This document shows positions 43,219 to 52,639 of a DNA stretch of 64,000 nt, one piece after another. How positions within the stretch are numbered: the first letter of the stretch is position 1; the number at the start of each line of letters is the position of its first letter. The position numbers and the translations under genes are program-made. The stretch comes from Roseiarcus sp963761435 (GTDB lineage Bacteria; Pseudomonadota; Alphaproteobacteria; Rhizobiales; Beijerinckiaceae): NCBI GenBank assembly GCA_963761435.1, contig CAVXHJ010000017.1, positions 434,001 to 498,000 of the forward strand, read 5' to 3'. The notes beneath the pieces were generated by a model that saw only the letters and a list, made by a program, of their open reading frames with translations, was not told where the DNA came from and made no database searches.

Positions 43219-44052
43219 ATGCCCGAACGCACCAATACGGCCAAGCACGTCGCCTCGCCGCTCGCGCGCCAGACCCTCCTCGACTTCGATCTGACCCGCC
43301 CCGTCGCGGGCGGGCGTCCGATCCGGCTTCTGCCCTGGGTGCAGGTCGTGAAGATCGGCGGCCGCTCGATCATGGACCGGGGCGCCGATGCGATCCTTCC
43401 AATCGTCGAAGAACTGCGCAAGCTCATGCAGGAGCATCGTCTGCTCATCCTGACGGGCGCCGGAATCCGCGCTCGCCACCTTTACAGCGTCGCCCTCGAC
43501 CTCGGCCTTCCCGTCGGCTCTCTCGCGCCGCTCGCCGCCAGCGAAGCCGGCCAGAACGGCCATATGCTCGCCTCGCTGCTCGCGCCGGAGGGCGTCTCCT
43601 ATATCGAGCACGGCGCGATCGCCAACCAGCTTGCGATCCATCTGTCCGCCGCCCGCGCCGTCGTGGGCAGCGCCTTTCCTCCCTATCACCATCATGAGTT
43701 CCCGGGCTCGCGCTTGCCCCCTCATCGCGCCGACGCCGGCGCCTTTCTGCTCGCGGATGCGCTCGGCGCCGCGGGCCTCACGATCGTCGAGGACGTGGAT
43801 GGCGTGTACGATTCCGATCCCAGGGGCCCGGACGGGAAGAAGGCGAAGATGCTGCGCGAGACAAGCGCGGCCGATCTCGCAAAGCATAAGGGATCGCTGC
43901 CGTTCGACCGCGCGCTCATCGACATCATGGGCGTCGCGCGCCATATCGAGCGGGTGCAGCTGGTGAACGGACTCGTTCCAGGTCGACTCGCTGCGGCGCT
44001 GCGCGGGCAGCATGTCGGGACGATCATCAGGACCGGAGCGCATCCGGCCTGA
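43219..44052 (+). CDS. mosA: Molybdenum storage protein subunit alpha
   Basis: The 277-residue alpha chain of the storage protein. It shares the amino-acid-kinase fold of MosB and carries VKIGGRSIMDRGADAILPIVEELRK, LILTGAGIRARHLYS and the histidine-rich loop FPPYHHHEFPGS that binds polyoxomolybdate in the known alpha subunit. The N-terminal block ASPLARQTL-x-D-x-DLTRPVAG matches the Azotobacter alpha subunit. ATG 43219 is preferred over an upstream frame. The order beta-alpha then modC is characteristic of this locus; the 76-base gap before modC has no gene. Confidence 0.95.
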   Translation: MPERTNTAKHVASPLARQTLLDFDLTRPVAGGRPIRLLPWVQVVKIGGRSIMDRGADAILPIVEELRKLMQEHRLLILTGAGIRARHLYSVALDLGLPVGSLAPLAASEAGQNGHMLASLLAPEGVSYIEHGAIANQLAIHLSAARAVVGSAFPPYHHHEFPGSRLPPHRADAGAFLLADALGAAGLTIVEDVDGVYDSDPRGPDGKKAKMLRETSAADLAKHKGSLPFDRALIDIMGVARHIERVQLVNGLVPGRLAAALRGQHVGTIIRTGAHPA

Positions 44053-44128
44053 TCACAGTGTCACGACGACTGATTAGGCGAGCGCCGCGGATGACGCCCG
44101 CCTTGGCGCGCCGGGCGGAGGCTGAGGC

Positions 44129-45259
44129 ATGACGCCAGCGCAGGAGATTCGCGCCGAGTTCCGCGGCGCTCTCGGCAAGTTCACGCTCGAGGCCATCTTC
44201 AAGGTCCCGGCGACCGGGATCACGATGCTGTTCGGCCCGTCCGGCTGCGGCAAGACGACTGTGCTGCGCTGCATCGCCGGATTGATCCGCATCCAGGATG
44301 GGCTCTGCGACATCGCGGGCGAGATCTGGCAGGACCGCAACGGAGTCTTCGTGCCGACGCATAAGCGGGCGCTGGGCTACGTCTTTCAGGAAGCGAGCCT
44401 CTTTCCCCACCTCTCCGTGCGAAAGAATCTGCTCTTCGGCGCTACCGACAGGAAGCATGACGGACCCGCCATCGACTTCGACGAAGTCGTCGATCTCCTG
44501 GGGATCCGTGCGCTTTTGGACCGTTCGCCGCGCAATCTATCCGGAGGCGAGCGTCAGCGGGTCGGCATCGGCCGCGCCCTGCTTTCTCAGCCGAAGGTCC
44601 TCTTGATGGACGAGCCGCTTTCGGCGCTGGACCGCAGGACGAAGGCGGAGATTCTCCCGTTCATTGAAAAGCTGCGCGATCATTTCGCGTTGCCGATCTT
44701 CTACGTTACCCACGACATGTCCGAGGTCGAACGCCTCGGCGACCAGATGGTTCTTCTCGACGATGGTCATGTCGTCGCCTCGGCGCCGCTGTCCGAACTG
44801 CAGAGCGATCCATCGTCGCCGCTTGCGGCCTCACGGGAAGCGGCCGTGACCCTGAAGGGCGTGGTCGAGGACCGAGACCCCAAATTCGGGCTGACCAGAG
44901 TCTCCATTCCGGGCGGAATGGTGTTTGCTCCCCCGCCTCCGCGGGCGGCTGGCGCAATTGGCGAGCTGCGTCGCATTCGAATTCTGGCAAGTGACGTCAG
45001 CCTGGCTCGCGAGCAGCCGGGTCGCAGTTCGATCCTGAATGTCTTGCCCGCGCGGGTGACGGCCATGAAACCCCTGGACGACTACGAGGTCCTGGTGGTC
45101 GTCGCGCTCGGCGAAAACGGCGAGGGGGCGCGCCTCCTGTCCCGCATGACCCGAAAATCCTCGATGGAGCTCGGGCTTGCCGAGGGGCAAAGCGTTTATG
45201 CTCAGGTCAAATACGTATCGCTCAACCCTGGCCGTGGCGATGTGGGCCTGGAGCCGTGA
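44129..45259 (+). CDS. modC: Molybdate ABC transporter ATP-binding protein with Mop domain
   Basis: ModC energises uptake. The 376-residue protein has Walker A GPSGCGKTT at 36-44, the Q-loop VFQEASLF, signature LSGGERQRVGIGRALL and Walker B VLLMDEPLSALD. The C-terminal ~80 residues (ILNVLPARVTAMKPL to YAQVKYVSL) form a Mop/TOBE domain that senses molybdate and can inhibit transport when molybdate is plentiful. It follows mosA, so import and storage genes share the transcript. ATG 44129 has a plausible GGAGG element nearby. Confidence 0.94.
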   Translation: MTPAQEIRAEFRGALGKFTLEAIFKVPATGITMLFGPSGCGKTTVLRCIAGLIRIQDGLCDIAGEIWQDRNGVFVPTHKRALGYVFQEASLFPHLSVRKNLLFGATDRKHDGPAIDFDEVVDLLGIRALLDRSPRNLSGGERQRVGIGRALLSQPKVLLMDEPLSALDRRTKAEILPFIEKLRDHFALPIFYVTHDMSEVERLGDQMVLLDDGHVVASAPLSELQSDPSSPLAASREAAVTLKGVVEDRDPKFGLTRVSIPGGMVFAPPPPRAAGAIGELRRIRILASDVSLAREQPGRSSILNVLPARVTAMKPLDDYEVLVVVALGENGEGARLLSRMTRKSSMELGLAEGQSVYAQVKYVSLNPGRGDVGLEP

Positions 45260-45365
45260 GACCGCACGCTTTCCTGCGCGGATCGGTCGATGGCAAGCCG
45301 CAGCCGCCGGCCAAGGCGCTGCGCCATCGGCGTGAAAGCCGGATCACGCGCGACGAACGTCCCGT

Positions 45366-46388
45366 TCACACCTTCCGTCGCCTCGACTTGGCGAAGGTGT
45401 CGAAGGCGACAGCCAGCACGATGATCACCCCGATGACGATCTGCTGGATGTAGGAGGAAATGTTCATCAGCACGAGGCCGTTGAGCAGAACGCCGATGAG
45501 GATCGAGCCGATGACGGTGCCGAAGATGGTTCCCGATCCGCCGAAAAGGCTGGTGCCGCCGATCACCACCGAGGCGATCACGGTGAGCTCGTAGCCGGTG
45601 CCGGCGACCGCCTCAGCGGAATTGAGCCGCGCCGCCAGCACGAACGCGCCGAGGCCGGCGAAGAAGCCCATGATGACATAGACGCTGGCGATGACCCGGT
45701 TGACGTTGAGGCCGGAAAGGCGCGCGGCCTCCGGGTTGCCGCCGACCGCGTAAACCTGGCGGCCATAGCGGGTATAGCGCAGCGTGACATGGGCGAGCGC
45801 CGCCGCGACGAGAAAGATGATCACCGGGATCGGCACCGGGCCGATCTTGCCCTGGCCCCACCAGGTGAACGACGGCTGGAAGCCGGAGATCGGGCCGCCG
45901 GCGGCGAACAGGAGCGCGGCGCCGCGAAAGGCCGACATGCCGCCGAGCGTCACGACGAAGGGAGGAACCTTGAGCCGGGTGATCGCGAGGCCCTGGAGAT
46001 AGCCGCCGGCGATCCCGACCGCGATGGCGGCCAGCGCCGCGGCGCCCCAGCCGTAGCCGACGCCGCCCTCGCCGACGGTGAAGCGGTTCTCGAGGCCGCC
46101 CTTCTCGACCGCTGCGGCGACCAGCCCGGCGAAGGCGAGCAGCGAGCCGACCGAAAGATCGATGCCGGCGGTCAGGATCACGAAGGTCATGCCGACAGCG
46201 AGCAGCCCGGTGATCGAAACCTGCCGCATCACGTTGAAGAGGTTGATTTCCGAAAGGAACCTCGGCTCGATCACCGCAAACAGCGCCATCAGCGCGATGA
46301 GGAACAGCGTCGGCGCGAATCTGGCGATGAAGCCGAAGATGTCCACGCCGCCAGCCGGGCTTGGTTCCGCTGCTCTTGTGTCAGTCAT
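45366..46388 (-). CDS. Ribose-type sugar ABC transporter permease
   Basis: An RbsC-like inner-membrane permease of 340 residues with about eight to ten helices. The family signature GIDLSVGSLLAFAGLVAAAVE occurs near residue 78 and the coupling segment VYAVGGNPEAARLSGLNVNRV near 212. ATG 46388 follows GAGG; TTG 46400 is possible. The ATP-binding gene ends eight bases before it. The exported sugar cannot be named; the architecture indicates import of a pentose or hexose. Confidence 0.93.
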   Translation of the reverse strand: MTDTRAAEPSPAGGVDIFGFIARFAPTLFLIALMALFAVIEPRFLSEINLFNVMRQVSITGLLAVGMTFVILTAGIDLSVGSLLAFAGLVAAAVEKGGLENRFTVGEGGVGYGWGAAALAAIAVGIAGGYLQGLAITRLKVPPFVVTLGGMSAFRGAALLFAAGGPISGFQPSFTWWGQGKIGPVPIPVIIFLVAAALAHVTLRYTRYGRQVYAVGGNPEAARLSGLNVNRVIASVYVIMGFFAGLGAFVLAARLNSAEAVAGTGYELTVIASVVIGGTSLFGGSGTIFGTVIGSILIGVLLNGLVLMNISSYIQQIVIGVIIVLAVAFDTFAKSRRRKV

Positions 46389-46396
46389 TGCGCGCC

Positions 46397-47983
46397 TCAA
46401 GAAGCCTGCGCGCGACTTTCGGCCGCGCCGTCGTGGAAAGTCATCATCGACATCAGGATTTCCTGGGTCGCATCATTGCGGGCGATCTCGCCGGTCACCC
46501 GGCCCTCGCGCATGGTGACGATACGGTCGCTGACCGCAAGGATTTCCGGCAGTTCCGACGAAATCACGACGACCGCGATGCCGGCCTTCGCCATCTCGAT
46601 CAGGAGGTTGTGAACCTCGACCTTGGACCCGACGTCGATCCCGCGCGTCGGCTCGTCGACGATGAGAATCTTCGGCCTCAGCGCGAGCCAGCGCGCCAGC
46701 ACGACCTTCTGCTGATTGCCGCCGGAGAGAAGGCCAGCGGCCTGGTCGGGGCTCGCCATCCGAATGCTCAGCTGGCGGCGGAATTCCTCGACCAGCGCGT
46801 CTTCGCGCCGTTCGTCGATGAACCAGCCGCGGCTTATCTGCTCCTGCGCGGCGATCGACATGTTGGTCCGGATCGCGAGGCTGAGAAAGAGCGCCTGCTT
46901 CTTCCGGTCCTCGGGCACAAGGCCGACGCCGTTGGTCATCGCGTCGCGGGGACCGGAGAATTTCACCGGCTTCCCGTCGATCCGGATGACGCCCTCGTCA
47001 AATGCGTCCGCGCCAAAAATCGCTCGCGCCGTCTCGGTGCGGCCTGCGCCGACCAGCCCGGCGAGCCCAAGGATCTCGCCGCGATGGACGGTGAGCGAGA
47101 CGTCGACGAGTTCGATGGCGTGCGGATCGCGCGCATTGCGCCGTCGCGTCAGCCCCTCGACCTCGAGCGCGACCGGCCCGTGTTCGGGGATCGCCCTTTC
47201 GCCGTAAAGCGCGCCGACGTCGCGTCCGACCATCATCCGGATGATGGCCTCGACATTCGTGTCGGCGACCGCGCCGGAACTGACGAAATGTCCGTCGCGC
47301 AGCACCGTGTAGCGGTCGCAGAGGCGGAAGACTTCTTCGAGCCGATGGGTGACGAAGATGATCGACAGGCCCTCGGCCTTGAGCGTGGTTACGATGCGGG
47401 CGAGATTGGCGACCTCGGCTTCGCTCAGCGCCGAGGTCGGCTCGTCCATGACGATGAGCCGCGAACGCATCGAGAGCGCCCGGGCGATCTCGACCAGTTG
47501 CTGCTCGGCGACCGAGAGATCGCGGACCAGCGTCATCGGGTCACGCTTGAGCCCGATCTTGTCGGTGATCGCACGGGTGTCCTCAGCGAGGCGCCGCCAG
47601 CTGATGAACAGCCTCGAGCCCGGTTCGCGGCCGATGAACACGTTTTCGGCGATCGTCATATCCGGAGCGAGCGTGAATTCCTGATAAATGGTGACGATGC
47701 CGGCGCGCTGCGCGTCATGCGGCGAAGCGAACGAGACGGGCTCCCCGAAGAGCTCGATCGTCCCGGCGTCGGCGCTGTGCGCGCCGGACAGGATCTTGAG
47801 CAGCGTCGACTTGCCGGCGCCGTTCTCGCCGAGAAGGGCGTGGATTTCGGCCTGGCCCACTTCGAGATGCACGCCCTCGAGCGCAAGGACGCCTGGAAAG
47901 CGCTTGCTGATCCCGGTCATCTTGAGGATCGGACGGTTGAGCTCGGCAGGAGCGGATGAAAGCGCCGCAGGCGCGTTAGCCAT
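46397..47983 (-). CDS. Ribose-type sugar ABC transporter ATP-binding protein (double ABC)
   Basis: An RbsA-like protein of 528 residues with two ABC domains. The first has Walker A GENGAGKST at 52-60, signature LSVAEQQLVEIARAL and Walker B LIVMDEPTSAL. The second has LAGLVGAGRTETARA near residue 300 (degenerate Walker A, as usual in the family), LSGGNQQKVVLARWL and ILIVDEPTRGIDVG. It lies in the cytoplasm at the membrane. The gene is between the binding-protein and permease genes on the same strand, in binding protein-ATPase-permease order. Confidence 0.94.
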   Translation of the reverse strand: MANAPAALSSAPAELNRPILKMTGISKRFPGVLALEGVHLEVGQAEIHALLGENGAGKSTLLKILSGAHSADAGTIELFGEPVSFASPHDAQRAGIVTIYQEFTLAPDMTIAENVFIGREPGSRLFISWRRLAEDTRAITDKIGLKRDPMTLVRDLSVAEQQLVEIARALSMRSRLIVMDEPTSALSEAEVANLARIVTTLKAEGLSIIFVTHRLEEVFRLCDRYTVLRDGHFVSSGAVADTNVEAIIRMMVGRDVGALYGERAIPEHGPVALEVEGLTRRRNARDPHAIELVDVSLTVHRGEILGLAGLVGAGRTETARAIFGADAFDEGVIRIDGKPVKFSGPRDAMTNGVGLVPEDRKKQALFLSLAIRTNMSIAAQEQISRGWFIDERREDALVEEFRRQLSIRMASPDQAAGLLSGGNQQKVVLARWLALRPKILIVDEPTRGIDVGSKVEVHNLLIEMAKAGIAVVVISSELPEILAVSDRIVTMREGRVTGEIARNDATQEILMSMMTFHDGAAESRAQAS

Positions 47984-48021
47984 TCAGGAGCGCTCGCTTA
48001 TTCGGGTGGGCAGTTGAGGAA

Positions 48022-48049
48022 AAGGGCGCGCCGCGCATGGCGCGCCCTT
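48022..48049 (-). promoter_or_regulatory. Intercistronic hairpin after the sugar-binding protein gene
   Basis: A perfect 11-bp stem AAGGGCGCGCC/GGCGCGCCCTT with a 6-base loop sits 16 bases past the binding-protein stop and 38 bases before the ATPase start. Such structures stabilise the upstream message and allow more binding protein than transporter; it could also terminate part of the transcription. Confidence 0.65.
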
Positions 48050-48065
48050 GAGGCCACGCCTTCGG

Positions 48066-49013
48066 CTACTTCACTTCGTTGAGGCGCTCGGCTTCCTTCA
48101 GATTGTCTTTGGTGATCGCGACAGGAGTCAGCAACGTGATCTGCTGCTCCGGCTTTTTGCCGCTCTTGAGGTACTCAGCCATGATATCGACGGCGATCGC
48201 GCTCTGCTTCGCGGGGAATTGCTCGATCGTCGCGGTGAGTTCGCCGTCGCGCACCTTTCCCAGCGCCTCGGGCAGCGCGTCGAAGCCGATGATGACGACG
48301 CCTTTGAGATTGCGCGCTTTGAGCGCTTCGATCGCGCCGAGCGCCATGTCGTCGTTGGCGGCGTTGATGACCTGGGGCGGAGCGCTCATCCCGGCGAGCA
48401 GGGATTCCGTGACTTTGAGGCCGTCGTCGCGGTGGAAGTTGGCGGTCTGCTCCGCCACGATCTTGTAGTTGGGACCGGCCTTGTCGAGCACGTTGTGCAG
48501 CCCCTTGTTCCGGTCGATCGCCGGGCTCGCGCCGGGTGAGCCCTGGAGATTGACGATCGTCGCTCCGTTCGGGAACATCTTGACGATCAGGTTGCCCTGA
48601 GCCTCGCCGCCCTTGACATTGTCGGCGCCAACATGGCCGATGATACTGGTGACGGAGGGTACCCGCCGGTCGATGGTGACCACTGGCACCTTGGCGTCGA
48701 TCGCTTCCTGTAGCGCTGGCGCCAGAGCGTCCTGATCCTTCGGGCTGATCACGATTTCCTTGACCCCTTTGGTGAGCGCCGCCTCAATGTCAGCAGTCTG
48801 CTTGGGCGACTGATCCTGGCCGTCGCTTTCGATGTAGCTAAGCCCGTCTTTATCCGCCTCGGCCTTTAGTCCATCGTTCATCATGTGGACGAAGAAGGGA
48901 AAGTTCAATCCTGGAACGGAGAGCAGGATCAGCGGTTTGTCCGCAGCGAAGGCTGGCGTGGCGAGTGCGATCGCCATGAAACTTGCGATCGCAATTCGGC
49001 GGGTGATGCGCAT
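48066..49013 (-). CDS. Ribose-type sugar ABC transporter periplasmic binding protein
   Basis: An RbsB-like binding protein of 315 residues. A signal peptide (RIAIASFMAIALATPAFA) precedes the type-I periplasmic fold with PFFVHMMNDGLKAEAD, VTIDRRVPSVTSIIGHVGADNVKGGE and INAANDDMALGAIEAL. GGGAGGTAAC before ATG 49013 fixes the start; the open frame runs to 49091. It heads the three-gene importer operon and is separated from the ATPase gene by a strong hairpin. No kinase or regulator is adjacent, so the sugar stays unassigned. Confidence 0.94.
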   Translation of the reverse strand: MRITRRIAIASFMAIALATPAFAADKPLILLSVPGLNFPFFVHMMNDGLKAEADKDGLSYIESDGQDQSPKQTADIEAALTKGVKEIVISPKDQDALAPALQEAIDAKVPVVTIDRRVPSVTSIIGHVGADNVKGGEAQGNLIVKMFPNGATIVNLQGSPGASPAIDRNKGLHNVLDKAGPNYKIVAEQTANFHRDDGLKVTESLLAGMSAPPQVINAANDDMALGAIEALKARNLKGVVIIGFDALPEALGKVRDGELTATIEQFPAKQSAIAVDIMAEYLKSGKKPEQQITLLTPVAITKDNLKEAERLNEVK

Positions 49014-49175
49014 GGTTGTTACCTCCCTTGCGCCGGACTGACATGTTAGCCGGCATTGGCCAAACATGTCCGAAATCGCGCCCGGCGACAAGACCGCATT
49101 GATTGGATCCAGTCGAATGGCCGCAAATTTCTCCGCGCCGCTCGAGGTTCTGAGCGAGAGGCGCTTAAGACTCCC

Positions 49176-50364
49176 TCACGCCGCCTCGATCGCCATAGCG
49201 GTCGCCTCGCCGCCGCCGATGCACAGCGACGCGACGCCGCGCTTTCCGCCCCGCGCGCGCAATGCGGCGATCAGCGTCACGAGAATGCGCGCGCCCGAGG
49301 CGCCGATCGGATGGCCGAGGGCGCAGGCGCCGCCGTTGACGTTGACCTTCTCGTGCGGGAGACCGAGGTCGCGCATCGCCGCCATCGCGACCACCGCGAA
49401 GGCCTCGTTGATCTCGTAGAGATCGACCGACTCCTTGCTCCAGCCGGTCTTGTCGAGGAGCTTCCTGAGCGCGCCGATCGGGGCGATCGGGAAATCTTTC
49501 GGCGCGGCCGCATGAGTTCGCGTGCGCGACGACGCGGACGAGCGGATGCGCGCCGCGCTTCTCGGCCTCGCTCTGGCGCATCAGGATCAAGGCCGCCGCG
49601 CCGTCGGAGATCGAACTCGAATTGGCCGCCGTCACCGTGCCGCCGTCGCGGAAGGCGGGCTTGAGCGTCGGGATTTTTTCCGGGCGCGCCTTGGGCGGCT
49701 GCTCGTCGGTCGCGACGACCGCCTCGGACTTGCCCGACTTTACGCTGACCGCGGCGATCTCCCAAGCGAAGTCGCCATGGCTGATGGCGCGATTGGCGCG
49801 ATCGAGCGAGGCGAGCGCGTAAGCATCCTGCTGCTGGCGGGTGAACTGATAACTTTCAGCGCAATCCTCGGCGAAGGTCCCCATCAGGCGCCCCTTGTCG
49901 TAGGCGTCCTCGAGGCCGTCCAGAAACATATGGTCGATGGTGCGGCCGTGGCCCATGCGATAGCCGGTGCGGGCGCGGTCGAGGAGGTAGGGCGCGTTGC
50001 TCATGCTCTCCATGCCGCCGGCGACGACGACGTCGGCCGAGCCCGCGCGCAAGAGGTCGTGCGCGACCATCGCCGCCTTCATGCCCGAGCCGCACATCTT
50101 GTTGATCGTGGTCGCGCCAGCCGCGAGCGGCAGTCCGGCCCCGATCGCCGCCTGACGCGCCGGGGCCTGGCCCTGGCCCGCCGGCAATACGCAGCCCATG
50201 AGGATTTCGTCGACGCTGTCGGCCGCGATCCCCGCCCGCTCGACCGCGGCCCCGATCGCGCGCGCGCCAAGAGCGGGCGCGCCGACGTCCTTCAAGTCGC
50301 CGAGAAAGCCGCCCATCGGCGTGCGCGCCGCGCCGACGATGACGACTGGGTCCTGAGCGCTCAT
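49176..50364 (-). pseudogene. Acetyl-CoA acetyltransferase (thiolase), +1 frameshift near 49517
   Basis: A thiolase gene. From ATG 50364 it encodes an otherwise normal N-terminal half with catalytic Cys91 in NKMCGSGMKA and GGMESMSNAPYL. Near 49517 the frame is lost after RVVAHA; the rest continues in another frame with ALGHPIGASGARI (catalytic His) and GVASLCIGGGEATAM (second Cys), ending at 49176. Deleting one A from the AA in the minus-strand GCGAACTCAT restores THAAAPKDFPIAP and a 395-residue protein, the usual length. Family members carry out acetoacetyl-CoA synthesis or thiolysis. Whether the break is real or an error is unsettled. Confidence 0.85.
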
Positions 50365-50457
50365 GACGTTTGCTCCGTCCCGTTTGCCTCACGCACTCTT
50401 GCGCGTTGGCGCAGTCGGCGTAAGCTTGGTTCTGGGCGCTCTTTCGCCCCTGTTGCG

Positions 50458-51210
50458 ATGGAGGTCCGAGTCGACGACGATGTCGAATTTCTTGATCTCA
50501 GATCAAATCCGTATCGGTTGAGGTTTCGTCCGCGGACCGAGACGCCAACCCTCGATAGTTACGTCATTCGAGGCGATCCGAAAAGTGGGCGGCCATTCCC
50601 GCCAAGCGACCTGAAGCCCAATCGCGTCGCTTTCATCGGCGTTTCGCGAAACGGCGCGATTGACTGCGCGCCGATGAGTTGGGCCCAGCACGTTCATATG
50701 AACATCGAGGAAGTGCGCCGGGTCATTCCCCGAAGCGAGCAGCTATACGCTCTGGCCGTCTCGGCGCTGCTCGAAACCGCCAATGGGTCGCTTGTCCTTG
50801 CCCGGCGGTCGCACGAGGTCGAGTTGCATCCGGGTTGCTGGCATGTGAGCGCTGGCGGATATGTTGATTTGTTGAAGGCTCAGAAATCTCGCAGTCTCTT
50901 TCACACAATATTCGCCGAAATCGCCGAGGAGACCAACGTTCTCCCCCAAAATCTCCAATTTGTCGAACAACTGTTCCTCTGCAGGGCGCTACATCCCGCG
51001 TCCAGCCTGGTCGAGGCGTGCTTCTATTCGCGTACGAACCTCAGTGATCGTGAAACATTGTCGAGAGCGGCGAAAGCGGCAGACAGGCACGAAGGCGCCA
51101 TCCACATCTTCTCGATGAAGGAAGTCCGCGATCTCCTGGATGCGGAGCCGTTCGTCCCGAGCGGGCGGGCCATTCTGCGCTTCATGATTGATCGACGGAC
51201 GCCGGAATAG
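50458..51210 (+). CDS. Nudix-like hydrolase domain protein
   Basis: A 250-residue protein with a Nudix-type core in residues ~95-200. LYALAVSALLETANGSLVLARR resembles the first Nudix strands, PGCWHVSAGGYVD follows, and the metal-binding part AEIAEETNV (153-161) retains Glu154, Glu157 and Glu158; the upstream half of the Nudix box (expected Gly and Glu) is degenerate. The N-terminal 90 residues show no family match. Composition is a little less GC-rich than in neighbours. ATG 50458 is the first start before the domain. It is divergent from the thiolase gene; the substrate is unknown. Confidence 0.7.
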   Translation: MEVRVDDDVEFLDLRSNPYRLRFRPRTETPTLDSYVIRGDPKSGRPFPPSDLKPNRVAFIGVSRNGAIDCAPMSWAQHVHMNIEEVRRVIPRSEQLYALAVSALLETANGSLVLARRSHEVELHPGCWHVSAGGYVDLLKAQKSRSLFHTIFAEIAEETNVLPQNLQFVEQLFLCRALHPASSLVEACFYSRTNLSDRETLSRAAKAADRHEGAIHIFSMKEVRDLLDAEPFVPSGRAILRFMIDRRTPE

Positions 51211-51309
51211 GCCATCGGCGCGCCATCCGCGGCCAAGACGGGGGAGCGCCGCGGCGCCGATATCGGACACGCGCCCCGCGCGAGATCGCGGCCGACCATC
51301 GTCATCCGC

Positions 51310-51639
51310 TCACTTGTCGGAGAACAGGGTCAGCAGCACCTTGCCTTTGTCGCCGATGACGCAGACGAGAGTTTGCGGCTTTGTCGTTTTCGTGCGTTCG
51401 ACATAGGCGTCGCCGATCACGACGGTCCGGATCGGCACGTTTTCGATTTTTTCGTCCGCCTTGATGATCTTCGCGCTGTCGAGGTCGATCAGCACGTCCT
51501 TCACCTGCGGATATTTCTGCTTGAGCGCGATCAGGCCGCTGGCTTTGCAGGCGTCGGCCTCGGGGGACAGCGTCTCCGCGGCGGCCGAGCCTGCGACCAG
51601 GAATGCGGCCAGCGCCAGTCCGAACCCGCTCTTTGCCAT
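51310..51639 (-). CDS. Small secreted hypothetical protein
   Basis: A 109-residue protein with a signal peptide (SGFGLALAAFLVAGSAAA) and a small mixed alpha/beta mature domain (LIDLDSAKIIKADEKIENVPIRTVVIGDAYVE) with two cysteines (DACKAS, LVCVIG). ATG 51639 is supported by GGAGGGGAG upstream; a longer frame to 51744 overlaps the divergent MoeB-like gene. The domain is not one I can name. The two genes share a 100-base divergent promoter region. Confidence 0.7.
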   Translation of the reverse strand: MAKSGFGLALAAFLVAGSAAAETLSPEADACKASGLIALKQKYPQVKDVLIDLDSAKIIKADEKIENVPIRTVVIGDAYVERTKTTKPQTLVCVIGDKGKVLLTLFSDK

Positions 51640-51742
51640 GGCGATCAACTCCCCTCCAGCTTGCCTCTCCGAACAAACTTCCGGCTGCCGCCGGATGTTC
51701 CCGCTTTCAGCCGGCGGCGCCCGCATGGTAAATCGATCGTGC

Positions 51743-52561
51743 ATGTCCCTCTCGAGCGATGAGATCGAGCGCTACGCGCGCCAGATCGTGCTGCATGGGC
51801 TCGGCGGCCCGGGCCAGAACAGGCTGAAGAGCGCGCGCGCGCTCGTCGTCGGCGCGGGCGGCCTTGGCTCTCCGGCGCTGCAATATCTGGCGGGCGCGGG
51901 CGTCGGTACGCTCGGGATCGCCGACGACGACGCGGTCGCGCTCTCCAATCTGCATCGCCAGATCATTCATGGAACGCATGACATCGGACGGCCGAAGACG
52001 GAGAGCGCCGCGGCGGCGATCGAACGCATCAATCCGCATGTCGCGGTCGAGCCGATCGCTCTCAGGCTCGATGCTTCGAACGCGGGCCCGATCGTGCGGC
52101 GCTTCGATGTCGTGCTCGACGGCTCGGATAATTTCGCCACCCGCTATGCGCTCTCCGACGCCTGCTTCCACGAGCGGCGTCCACTCGTCTCAGCCGCGCT
52201 CGGCGAGTTCGACGGCTCCCTGACGACGCTGAAGCCCTACGAGAATGGCGCTGACGGCGCGCCCAATCCAACCTATCGCTGCCTGTTCCCGGAGCCGCCG
52301 GAGCCGGGGACGATCCCGACCTGCGCCGAGGCTGGCGTGCTGGGCGCGCTCGGCGGCGTGCTTGGCTCGCTGATGGCGCTCGAGGCGATCCGCGAAATTG
52401 TCGGCGGCTTCGGCGACGGCGACGAGGGCCTGGTCGGGCGGCTCCTGATGATCGATACCCGCGCGATGCGCTTCGAGACGCTGCGCTACCGCTGGGATCC
52501 GGACAATCCGCTCTCGGGCGGCCGGGCTGCGGTCGAGGCGCTGGGGACCGGGCCGGCGTAG
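51743..52561 (+). CDS. moeB: MoeB/ThiF-family adenylyltransferase (E1-like)
   Basis: An E1-like adenylating enzyme of 272 residues that activates the C-terminus of a ubiquitin-like sulfur carrier such as MoaD or ThiS. It has ERYARQIVLHGLGG at the start, the nucleotide site VVGAGGLGSPALQYL (GAGGLGSP at 37-44), LSNLHRQIIH, VLDGSDNFATRY, and the late GTIPTCAEAGVLGALGG with Cys194. There is no C-terminal rhodanese domain. The nearby mod/mos genes suggest a molybdopterin role, but a ThiF role is not excluded. ATG 51743 starts at the usual site. Confidence 0.88.
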   Translation: MSLSSDEIERYARQIVLHGLGGPGQNRLKSARALVVGAGGLGSPALQYLAGAGVGTLGIADDDAVALSNLHRQIIHGTHDIGRPKTESAAAAIERINPHVAVEPIALRLDASNAGPIVRRFDVVLDGSDNFATRYALSDACFHERRPLVSAALGEFDGSLTTLKPYENGADGAPNPTYRCLFPEPPEPGTIPTCAEAGVLGALGGVLGSLMALEAIREIVGGFGDGDEGLVGRLLMIDTRAMRFETLRYRWDPDNPLSGGRAAVEALGTGPA

Positions 52562-52639
52562 GCTCTTATCCGGCGGCGCTCGCGCGTGGTCAGTCCGCGC
52601 GCCGATCGGGTCGCGCGCGGACCTGTTTCGCCGAGGCCG

